This document shows, in pieces, positions 1 to 7,087 of a stretch of 64,000 nucleotides of DNA. The notes below the pieces were generated by a model that saw only the letters and a program-made list of their open reading frames with translations, did not search any database and was not told the origin of the DNA. Every line of letters begins with the position of its first letter. Within the stretch, counting starts at the first letter, position 1. The stretch is from the NCBI GenBank assembly GCA_035293805.1, contig DATGMD010000045.1:54975-118974 (forward strand). The letters run 5' to 3'. The position numbers and the translations under genes were made by a program. The stretch is from JAJPHF01 sp035293805 (lineage in GTDB: Bacteria; Chloroflexota; UBA6077; JAJPHF01).

Positions 1-1
1 C

Positions 2-781
2 CTCGGCATGGTGCCGTGGACGGGCGTGGACGACGCCATCGCCGAGCTGGAGCATTGCAAGCGGCAGGGGCTGCGCGGCGTGATGCTCAGCGCCTACCCG
101 AGCGGGCGCGGCTACCCGACGCCCGAGGACGACCGCTTCTGGGCCGCCGCGCTCGACCTGCAGATGCCGCTCACGATCCACCAGCAGCTGGACCGCTCGG
201 GCGAGCGGGCGCGGCCCCCGTTCCAATACCCCGCCGCCTCGAAGCAGGTGCTCGACCGCATCGGCCCGGTGCGCGACTTCATCGTGCAGTTCACCAAGTT
301 CGGCCGCCTCGGCTCGTTCAACGCCGTGCAGATGGCGCTGGCCGGCGTGTTCCAGCGCTTCCCGACGCTGCACCTGTTCTTCGCCGAGACGCAGATCGGC
401 TGGCTGCCGTTCTTCCTGGAGCAGGCCGACATCCGCTACGAGCGCCACTCGCGCTGGGGCGAGGAGCTGCTGGGCGTGCCGCAGCTCGACCGGCCGCTGA
501 GCCAGGTCATCCGCGAGCACTGCTCGTGGGGCTTCCAGGCCGACCGCGCGGGCGTCGAGCTGCGCCACCACATCGGCGTCGAGCGGCTGATCTGGGCCAC
601 CGACTTCCCGCACCAGGAGTCGGAGTGGCCGCACTCCGACCAGGTGCTCGCGCGCAACTTCGCCGGCGTGCCGGCCGACGAGGTCCGGCGCATGGTGGCC
701 GACAACGCGATCGCCTTCTTCCACCTCGACGCCGCGCCCGCGGCACAGGCTACGGGCGCGGCATCCGCCGCCACGCGCTAG
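2..781 (+). CDS. Amidohydrolase-related protein (partial, 5' end outside window)
   Basis: This is the C-terminal part of an Amidohydro_2 (ACMSD-like) metal-dependent hydrolase or decarboxylase. The frame is open to the window edge, and the N-terminal HxH metal pair usual for the family is missing, so the true start lies upstream; an ATG at 8 is internal. Visible family marks are a mid-protein His in PLTIHQQL, the FFAETQIGWLPF strand and the C-terminal WATDFPH, where the Asp normally binds metal. The substrate cannot be read. The next genes encode a split ThDP decarboxylase, which suggests a short catabolic pathway. The family call is good; the reaction is unknown. Confidence 0.8.
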   Translation, partial: LGMVPWTGVDDAIAELEHCKRQGLRGVMLSAYPSGRGYPTPEDDRFWAAALDLQMPLTIHQQLDRSGERARPPFQYPAASKQVLDRIGPVRDFIVQFTKFGRLGSFNAVQMALAGVFQRFPTLHLFFAETQIGWLPFFLEQADIRYERHSRWGEELLGVPQLDRPLSQVIREHCSWGFQADRAGVELRHHIGVERLIWATDFPHQESEWPHSDQVLARNFAGVPADEVRRMVADNAIAFFHLDAAPAAQATGAASAATR

Positions 782-884
782 CGACGGCCCACGCCGGCCG
801 CACCGCCCCGGCCCGGGCGGCCCGCCCGGACTTGACGGCTGCGGCCTTGCCGAGTCGAACGGGCGGCGCTATGGTAGGCCCGTG

Positions 885-932
885 CCCAATCCGGGGCGCT
901 CCCCGGCCGGGGGGCTGGGGGATGTCCCCTAT
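885..932. repeat. GC-rich dispersed repeat, family B
   Basis: The segment CCCAATCCGGGG followed by a GGGGCGCTCCCC ... GGGGGGCT ... TGTCCCC run is nearly repeated at 22757-22797 upstream of the AOR gene. Its first 12 bases also recur at 51491-51502. It lies in the leader of the downstream decarboxylase gene and can fold into GC-rich stems. Confidence 0.6.
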
Positions 933-989
933 ACCTTCGCTGCCGCGGCAGCGGGGAGCCGAGGCCCGCGGGCATTCAGGAGGACGGCG

Positions 990-1505
990 ATGGAAGCGAC
1001 CGAGGTCAGCGTACCCGCGCGCGCGGCTGTAGAGCAGCTCGTCGCCTGCGGCGTGACGCACGTCGTGTGGCTGCCGGACAGCGAGTCCGGCTTCATGTAC
1101 GAGGCGCTGACCCAGGCCGAGGCCGACGGGCGCCTCAAGCTCATCCCGATCTGCCGCGAGGGCGAGTCGATCCCCCTCGCCTTCGGCCTGCTGCTGGGCG
1201 GCAAGCGGCCGGCCATCCTCATCCAGAACACCGGCTTCTTCGAGGCCGGCGACTCGCTGCGCGGCCAGGCCATCGACCTGCACCTGCCGCTGGTGCTGCT
1301 GATCGGCTACCGGGGCTGGCGCCCCGACCGCGCCGACATGGTGGACACGGCCGGCGTCTACCTGGAGCCGGTGCTCGACGCCTGGGGCGTGCCGCACTAC
1401 CTGATCGACCAGCCCGCCAAGCTGCCGCGCATCCGCGAGGCGTTCGCCGAGGCAGAGCGGCGCCAGGGCCCGGTGGCCGTGCTGATCGCGGGCGAGTGGG
1501 AGTAG
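990..1505 (+). CDS. ThDP-dependent decarboxylase, N-terminal (PYR-type) subunit, sulfopyruvate/phosphonopyruvate decarboxylase-like
   Basis: A 171-residue protein matching the alpha (ComD-like) half of split sulfopyruvate or phosphonopyruvate decarboxylases. The diagnostic stretch is CREGESIPLAFGLLLGGKRP followed by AILIQNTGF, where the Glu of REGE is expected to activate the ThDP cofactor. The ATG at 990 is chosen because it follows CAGGAGGA; earlier in-frame starts would run through the GC-rich repeat. The partner subunit starts 4 bp after the stop, so the two are probably co-translated and form an alpha/beta ThDP enzyme that decarboxylates a 2-oxo acid. The substrate is not evident, since no sulfonate or phosphonate genes are nearby. 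Confidence 0.8.
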   Translation: MEATEVSVPARAAVEQLVACGVTHVVWLPDSESGFMYEALTQAEADGRLKLIPICREGESIPLAFGLLLGGKRPAILIQNTGFFEAGDSLRGQAIDLHLPLVLLIGYRGWRPDRADMVDTAGVYLEPVLDAWGVPHYLIDQPAKLPRIREAFAEAERRQGPVAVLIAGEWE

Positions 1506-1509
1506 CGCC

Positions 1510-2088
1510 ATGATGGACTTGCGCGCGGCCGTGCAAGCGCTGGTGGCGCGGCGCACCGACGAGCTGGTGATCGTGCCGTTCACGGGCGGCATCGCCTGGG
1601 AGGACGCGAGCAGCCTGCCGGCGCTCGACCTGCCGTTCTGGGGCTCGATGGGCAAGGCGGGCAGCACGGGGCTGGGCGTGGCGCTGGCTGTGCCGACCCT
1701 ACGGGTGTGGGTGCTCGATGGCGACGGCAGCCTCCTCATGAACCTGGGCACGCTCGTCACCGAGGCGAGCCAGGCGCCGCGGAACTTCTACCACTTCGTG
1801 CTGGAGAACGGCGTCTACCGCACGACAGGCGGCCAGCCGATCCCCGGGCACGAGCAGGTGAGCTTCGCCGGCCTGGCGCGCGGCGCCGGCTTCCCGCACG
1901 TCTGCGAGTTCGACGACCTGGCAGCGCTGGAGCGCGACCTGCCCGCGGTCGTCGGCCGGCCCGGCCCGACCTTCGTCACGCTCAAGGTCTCGCCCGAGCC
2001 GCTCGACCGCCGCCTGCCGCGCCGCACGCTCAAAGCAGCGCTCCCCGCGGTCCGCGCGGCCATCCGGGCACGGGCGGGTGCGGCCTGA
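1510..2088 (+). CDS. ThDP-dependent decarboxylase, C-terminal (ThDP-binding) subunit
   Basis: A 192-residue partner of the preceding gene, corresponding to the ComE-like half. It carries the ThDP/Mg2+ motif: GDGS (in LDGDGSLLMNLGTL) followed about 25 residues later by the Asn of LENGVY. The GSMGKAGSTGLGVALA stretch is the usual segment before it. Length and order (PYR subunit, then PP subunit) match split phosphonopyruvate/sulfopyruvate decarboxylases. The stop codon runs directly into a palindromic repeat array. The family is clear; the natural 2-oxo acid is not. Confidence 0.82.
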   Translation: MMDLRAAVQALVARRTDELVIVPFTGGIAWEDASSLPALDLPFWGSMGKAGSTGLGVALAVPTLRVWVLDGDGSLLMNLGTLVTEASQAPRNFYHFVLENGVYRTTGGQPIPGHEQVSFAGLARGAGFPHVCEFDDLAALERDLPAVVGRPGPTFVTLKVSPEPLDRRLPRRTLKAALPAVRAAIRARAGAA

Positions 2089-2231
2089 TACCCGATCCGG
2101 TCGGTTTCACATTCCCCCTCACCCCCGGGAGAGGACCGGGGTAAGAGCATCCTACTCCCTCTCCCCCGGGAGAGGACCGGGGTGAGAGCATCCTACCCCC
2201 TCTCCCCCTGGGAGAGGGTCGGGGTGAGGGC
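2088..2231. repeat. Palindromic repeat array (GGGAGAGGG family, three units)
   Basis: Three tandem units of the form CCCTCTCCC(CC/CT)GGGAGAGG followed by a GGGGTGAG tail lie between convergent genes. The array opens with ATACCCGATCCGG at 2088-2100. The same 13-mer occurs inverted at 51578-51590 as the right arm of a similar element. The units could act as transcription terminators for the flanking genes. Confidence 0.75.
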
Positions 2232-2329
2232 CGTCCGGGCAAGCGATCTGCCGTGTCGGAGCACCCGCCCCCGCGCATCGGCCGCGGCAGCACGCAGCGC
2301 TGCGGCGGGGGATGCCCGATTAGGGCGCG

Positions 2330-3331
2330 CTAGTTGTGGATGTTGACCGGCGTGCCGACGGTGGCCCAGTCCCAGAACCAGCGCGAGTCGTCCAGGTTCA
2401 GCCCCAGGCAGCCATGGCTGCCGGGATAGCCCCACATGCTGGACCAGTAGTTGTAGTGGATCGCCGCCCCGTCGTTGGTGAAGTACTGCGTGTACAGCAC
2501 GTGCTTCAGGTAGTAGCCGTGCGGCGAGTTGCGCGGGACGCCCAGCGTCGCGCTGTCCATCGTCTCGTCCTCGACGCGCCGCACGATGTGGTGCAGGCCC
2601 AGGGGTGTGCTCATGACCGTCGTGCCTTTGATAGCGAGGGCGGCGTACACGGCGCGGTCGTCCTCGTAGGCGACGATCATGGCCGGCTCGCTGAGGTCCA
2701 CGTCGATCCAGCGGCCCGAAAATACCTGGGGCGGCGACTTCGGGAGCCGCACACCGTCGCTGCGAACGTACTCGTCATCGCCGATCTGGTACCAGGTCGC
2801 GCCGTCGTCGCCGACCACTGCATCGGACACCTGGACGGGCGTGTTAGGCCCCAGTGTGCGGAGGTACGTGCCGCTGTCCACCGCGGGCCAGCTGCGCACG
2901 TTGAAGCTGCCGATGATGCGGCCCGGAAGGTCTACGCTGTAGAGCACCTGCGGCTTGTCGAAGTACCCCTCGGGCGGCGGCGGGACCGGCCCCACGGCGG
3001 CGGCGTCGATCCAAGCGTAGTTGTCGGTCCGCGGGTTGTAGACGTAGAGGCGCCCGCCCTCCGCCGTCCCGGTGAGCTGGAGATAGGACCATTGCCGAAT
3101 CGGGCCGAAGTCGGTCCCCTCTTCCGGCGCCGACCAGAGGTCCGTGGGCGTGTGGACGGCCACCCATTGCCCCGCGTCCGACTCGTCGGCCACGGGTGCC
3201 GCGGCGACCCGCGGCAGGTCGCCGGTTCCCGAGGACGGAGCGGATGCCCGCCGGACGGTCGCCCCCGCGCCGGCCGGGGAGACGAGAATGCCAACGAGTA
3301 TGACCATTAGCGCGGCGGCGAGCGTCCTCAT
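2330..3331 (-). CDS. Secreted L,D-transpeptidase (YkuD domain)
   Basis: A 333-residue exported protein with a signal peptide (MRTLAAALMVILVGILVSP...), a Pro-rich middle with possible SH3-like segments, and a C-terminal YkuD catalytic domain. The active-site signature is an upstream His in AIHYNYW and SHGCLGLN near residues 305-313, giving catalytic His and Cys. Such enzymes make 3-3 peptidoglycan cross-links or attach proteins to peptidoglycan outside the membrane. The ATG at 3331 is chosen because the hydrophobic signal starts right there; a GTG six codons upstream is also possible. It stands alone between a repeat array and the CoA-transferase gene. Confidence 0.9.
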   Translation of the reverse strand: MRTLAAALMVILVGILVSPAGAGATVRRASAPSSGTGDLPRVAAAPVADESDAGQWVAVHTPTDLWSAPEEGTDFGPIRQWSYLQLTGTAEGGRLYVYNPRTDNYAWIDAAAVGPVPPPPEGYFDKPQVLYSVDLPGRIIGSFNVRSWPAVDSGTYLRTLGPNTPVQVSDAVVGDDGATWYQIGDDEYVRSDGVRLPKSPPQVFSGRWIDVDLSEPAMIVAYEDDRAVYAALAIKGTTVMSTPLGLHHIVRRVEDETMDSATLGVPRNSPHGYYLKHVLYTQYFTNDGAAIHYNYWSSMWGYPGSHGCLGLNLDDSRWFWDWATVGTPVNIHN

Positions 3332-3518
3332 CGCTTCATCGCTCCCCACGGAGGTTGCGGCGCCGCGGGGCGCCCCGGACGCTCGCTAACAGTCCTCTCG
3401 CAGAAAGCGAGCCGCCGGCAGGCCGGCGACGCGCGCTTCCGCGAATTCTCACGCAATTCTCACGCGGGGCAGAGGGTAGGCGGGAGGAGCGATGCTCGTC
3501 GCGGCGAGCGGGAGCCTC

Positions 3519-5855
3519 CTAGGGCCGCGCGGCGGGCGGGCGCTCGACGGCGAGGACGCCCTTCGCCAGCAACGGCTCTAACTGGTCCTCGAGGGCCAGG
3601 TCCCGGAGGACCGAGGCCGCGTCGGCGCCGGGGGAGGCGGCCGGGCGGCCGGCGACGGCGGGCGTGCGGGCGAGGCGGGCGGCGGGGCCGATCGTGGTGA
3701 TGCGCTCGCCGGTGTCGTGCTCGCGCGTGACGCTGAGGCCGTGCGCGACGACCCAGGGGTCCGTCATGAGGTCCGGGACGGCGGCCACCGGCTGCGCGCC
3801 GATGCCGGCGGCCGTGAGGCGGGCGACCCACGCGGCGGCCGGGGCGGTGGCGAGGCGCTCTTCCAGGAAGCGCGCGAGCGCGTCGTCCGGCTGAGGACTA
3901 CCCGCCGTGGGAGCGGAGGCGGGCAGGTGCTCGATGCCGGCCAGGCCCTCGACCTGGGCGAGTGCCGGCAGGTCGGCCGCGCGTGCGCCGAGGAACAGCC
4001 ACCCGTCGCTCGCGCGGTAGAGGCGCTGGAGCGGCCCGCTGCCGAGCGCCGTCTGGCCGCGCGGCTCGTCCCACACCTGGCCGGCGTAGTCTTGCAGGTA
4101 GGGCGACTGGAGCAGCGAGGCGGTGAAGGCCAGCGCCGCCTCGACGCGCTGGCCGCGCCCGGTGCGCAGGCGATGGTACAGGGCCAGCGCCACGCCGAAG
4201 GCCGCGAGCAGCCCCGTGCCGTAGTCGTCGATGGCGAACGGCTGCATGAGCGGCGGACCGTCGCCGCCGAAGCGCACCTGCATGCCGCTCACCGCCTGGG
4301 CGTTCGACTCGTAGCCCGGCCAGGCGCCCCACGGGCCGTCGTAGCCGTAAGCGCTGATCGAGACGTAGATCAGGTCGGGCCGTAGCGCCCGCAGCTGCTC
4401 GTAACCGGCGCCCAGCCGCTCGGCCACGCCCCGCCGCGCGTTCTGCAACACCACGTCGGCGTCGCGCACCAGCCGGTGCAGGATGTCCTGCCCCTCGGGC
4501 GTTTTCAGGTCGAGCAGCACCGTGCGCTTCGCCCGGTTCACGTCGGTGTGGTAGCGGTGAACGCTGGTATGATAGCCGGTGCCCTCCTCGCGCGGGTTGT
4601 TGATCTTCACCACGTCGGCGCCGAACTCGGCGAGCGTGCGCCCGGCCGTTGGCCCCGCCAGCACCTGCGTCAGATCGACCACCCGGTAGCCTTCGAGCGC
4701 GCTCTGTAGCGGGGATGGAAGCTCTGCAGCGGGCGGCGGTGCGGGGGAGCATTCCAGGCCGGCCAGCACGGCGGCGCGGTCGGCGTCGGGGGCGGGCGCG
4801 GGACGTGGACGCTCGCTTGGCCACTCCGAGAGCCGCACCGCCGCGCCCGGCTGCCAGACGGTGCCGAGACCGGGATCGTCCACGGGCCAGACGATGCGAG
4901 CGGCACGCGCGTGCGGCGCGGCGAGCCACTCGGCCGTCGTGCGGCAGAGGCTGATCGGCGTGACGGCGGCGCCGCCCAGGTCCTCCCACTCCTGCGCCGA
5001 GCGGGTCAGGAAAAGCGCTCGCAGCCGCTCGCGCAGGGTGGCCTCCAGGGCCGGCTCGCGCGCCAGCCGCCCAAGGTCGAGCAGCCCGTCGTCGCGCCAC
5101 TGGCCGTTGCCGGTAGCGTCCAGCAGGCGCTCGCGGAAGCGGGGCGTGGAGCCGCTGAAGTGGACCCAGCGGCCGTCGGCGCACTGGAAGCGGCCGCCCC
5201 AGAAGTCGTCGGGCCGGCCGCCGGCGGGCTGGCCGTCGATCAGCAGGCCGTGGGCGCCGATCGCCGCGAAGGTGGCGTCGAACAGCGGCACCTCGATGCG
5301 CTGGCCGCGCCCGTCGCGCTCGCGGGCGACGAGCGCCATGGCGACGCCGACCGCGCCCAGGAAGGCGGCGAAGTGCGACGCGATCGGGATGGCCGTGTAC
5401 ACGGCCTGGCCGGCCTGGCCACCTGCCGCGGCCGCGCGATAGGTGCCCGTCGCCGCGCCGACGACGCCCTCCCAGGCCGGCAGCGCGGCGCGCGGATCGT
5501 CGGCGGCGAAGCCGGGCAGCGACAGGTAGATCAGGCGTGGGTCGGCCTCCGTCATGGCGCGCGGGCCGAGCCCCAGCCGCTCCATGACGCCCGTCCGGAA
5601 GTTCTCGACCACCACGTCGGCGGAGGCGACGAGCCGCCGCGCGGTGGCCTGGTCGGCGGCGTCCTTCAGGTTGAGCGCGATGCCGCGCTTGCCGCGGTTC
5701 CAGGTCGCGTTCGCGGGCGTGGCCCAGCGCGGCCCGCCCGGCGGCTCGACGCGGATCACGTCGGCGCCCGCGTCGGCGAGCAGCATGGCGGCCAGCGGCC
5801 CGGGGATATACTGCCCGAAGTCGATTACCCGCACGCCCGCCAGCGGTCCCGCCAC
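3519..5855 (-). CDS. Tandem (two-domain) CaiB/BaiF family CoA-transferase
   Basis: A 778-residue protein with two complete class III CoA-transferase halves (about 1-350 and 388-778), where the usual enzyme is about 400 residues. Each half begins with the CaiB opening (GVRVIDFGQYIPGPLAA and GYRVVDLTQVLAGPTAG). The GTG start at 5855 is well supported by GGAGG six to seven bases upstream, and a longer frame would overlap the divergent gene. At the position where the family normally has the catalytic Asp (GYDxxxQAxSG), both halves appear to have Glu: PAWEGVVGAATG (E129) and PGYESNAQAVSG (E516). The enzyme should move CoA between organic acids; the substrate is unknown. Confidence 0.88.
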   Translation of the reverse strand: MAGPLAGVRVIDFGQYIPGPLAAMLLADAGADVIRVEPPGGPRWATPANATWNRGKRGIALNLKDAADQATARRLVASADVVVENFRTGVMERLGLGPRAMTEADPRLIYLSLPGFAADDPRAALPAWEGVVGAATGTYRAAAAGGQAGQAVYTAIPIASHFAAFLGAVGVAMALVARERDGRGQRIEVPLFDATFAAIGAHGLLIDGQPAGGRPDDFWGGRFQCADGRWVHFSGSTPRFRERLLDATGNGQWRDDGLLDLGRLAREPALEATLRERLRALFLTRSAQEWEDLGGAAVTPISLCRTTAEWLAAPHARAARIVWPVDDPGLGTVWQPGAAVRLSEWPSERPRPAPAPDADRAAVLAGLECSPAPPPAAELPSPLQSALEGYRVVDLTQVLAGPTAGRTLAEFGADVVKINNPREEGTGYHTSVHRYHTDVNRAKRTVLLDLKTPEGQDILHRLVRDADVVLQNARRGVAERLGAGYEQLRALRPDLIYVSISAYGYDGPWGAWPGYESNAQAVSGMQVRFGGDGPPLMQPFAIDDYGTGLLAAFGVALALYHRLRTGRGQRVEAALAFTASLLQSPYLQDYAGQVWDEPRGQTALGSGPLQRLYRASDGWLFLGARAADLPALAQVEGLAGIEHLPASAPTAGSPQPDDALARFLEERLATAPAAAWVARLTAAGIGAQPVAAVPDLMTDPWVVAHGLSVTREHDTGERITTIGPAARLARTPAVAGRPAASPGADAASVLRDLALEDQLEPLLAKGVLAVERPPAARP

Positions 5856-5897
5856 GGACTGCCTCCTCGCCGGATACTCCCGCGCGTGCCGCCCTGG

Positions 5898-5903
5898 TAT
5901 AAC
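5898..5903 (+). promoter_or_regulatory. Possible extended -10 promoter for the epimerase gene
   Basis: TGGTATAAC lies in the 82-bp gap between the divergent CoA-transferase and epimerase genes. It fits an extended -10 (TGn followed by TATAAC) and would give a leader of about 28 nt before the ATG at 5938. No clear -35 box is seen. Confidence 0.35.
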
Positions 5904-5937
5904 ACGGCGCCTGGCGGCGACGGAGGGAGGGGACGCG

Positions 5938-6873
5938 ATGCGGGTGCTTATCACGGGGGCGGGGCTGATCGGCTGCCACGCGGCGCGCGAGCTGGTGGCG
6001 CGCGGGGACCAGGTCACGCTATTCGACCTCACGCCGCGTGAGGACTACGTGGCCCGCGTCGTCGGCGGCGACGTGCGGCTGGTGCGCGGCGACACGCGCG
6101 AGCTGCCGGCGGTGCTGGAAGCGGTCCAGGCCGCGCAGCCCGAGTGCGTCGTCCACACGGCCGGGCTGATTGGCGGCAACGCTCAGCAAGTGCCGTATCG
6201 CGGCTTTCAGGTGAACATCGGCGGCACGATCAACGTCGCCGAGGCGGTGCGGCTTGGCGGCGTGCGGCGGCTGGTGCACGCGAGCACACAGGGCGTCAAC
6301 GACCTGTCGCAGCCGCAGACGGCGCCGCTCACCGAGGAGTTCCCCGTCGGCGGCGATGCGGTCTACGCCGCCTCCAAGGTGGCCTGCGAGCAGGTGCTGA
6401 AGGCCTACGCCGCGGCGTACGGGTTCGAGCTGGCGCTGCTGCGCTTCGCCGGCGTCTACGGCTACGGCCACTACACCGGCGGCTCGGGCATCGGCCAGGG
6501 CATGCACGCGCTGCTGCAAGCCGCGCTGGAGGGGCGCCCGGCGCCGATCGGCGCTGGCATCCCCGAGAGCAACGAGATGATCTACGCGAAGGACGCCGGC
6601 CGCGGCGTGGCGGCGGCCGTGCACGCCGCGCGGCTGCCGCACCAGGTCTACAACATCGGCACTGGCGTGCTCGCCACGCCCGATACGATCATGCAGGCGC
6701 TGCAGCGCGTGATCCCCGGCGCGACCGCCAGCCGCAGCGGCCCGCCGCGTCCGGACCGCCACGCGCGCCAGCAGCCGTTCGACCTGACCCGCGCCCGCGC
6801 GGAGCTCGGCTACGAGCCGCAATTCGATCTGGAGGCGGGCATCCGCGACTTCGTGGCGGAGCTGCGGCGGTGA
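5938..6873 (+). CDS. NAD(P)-dependent epimerase/dehydratase (extended SDR)
   Basis: A 311-residue extended short-chain dehydrogenase. It has the N-terminal nucleotide-binding GxxGxxG (MRVLITGAGLIG), the active-site pair YAASK (Tyr and Lys) after HASTQGVND, and the C-terminal layout of sugar-nucleotide epimerases. The ATG follows GGAGGGAGGGG. It is divergent from the CaiB gene and stands alone on its strand, so its substrate is unclear. UDP-sugar epimerase or a lactone/alcohol dehydrogenase role are both possible. Confidence 0.85.
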   Translation: MRVLITGAGLIGCHAARELVARGDQVTLFDLTPREDYVARVVGGDVRLVRGDTRELPAVLEAVQAAQPECVVHTAGLIGGNAQQVPYRGFQVNIGGTINVAEAVRLGGVRRLVHASTQGVNDLSQPQTAPLTEEFPVGGDAVYAASKVACEQVLKAYAAAYGFELALLRFAGVYGYGHYTGGSGIGQGMHALLQAALEGRPAPIGAGIPESNEMIYAKDAGRGVAAAVHAARLPHQVYNIGTGVLATPDTIMQALQRVIPGATASRSGPPRPDRHARQQPFDLTRARAELGYEPQFDLEAGIRDFVAELRR

Positions 6874-6926
6874 CGCGGGAGCGAAACCCGTTCGTGATGG
6901 ATGCAGGCCGCGGCAGTCCGGGGACG

Positions 6927-7036
6927 CCCTCACCCCAACCCTCTCCCAGGGGGAGAGGGAGTAGGACGGGTGCGGCGCCTCGTTGCCTCTCCCCCTGGGA
7001 GAGGCCGGCCGAGCGCAGCGAGGACGGGTGAGGGTC
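6927..7036. repeat. Palindromic repeats (GGGAGAGGG family, two units)
   Basis: Two inverted-repeat units, CCCTCTCCCAGGGGGAGAGGG and CCTCTCCCCCTGGGAGAGG, lie between the epimerase gene and the acyl-CoA synthetase gene. Both have the adjoining CTCACCCC or GGGTGAGG shoulder seen in the other copies. Confidence 0.75.
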
Positions 7037-7087
7037 TATCGCATGGGCGCACACGAATCGATGGGATTACACGCTGGGAGGTAGCCC

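Noticed and set aside
2088..2231. Possible CRISPR array
   Set aside because: Units are palindromic, short and nearly contiguous, with no unique spacers and no cas genes.
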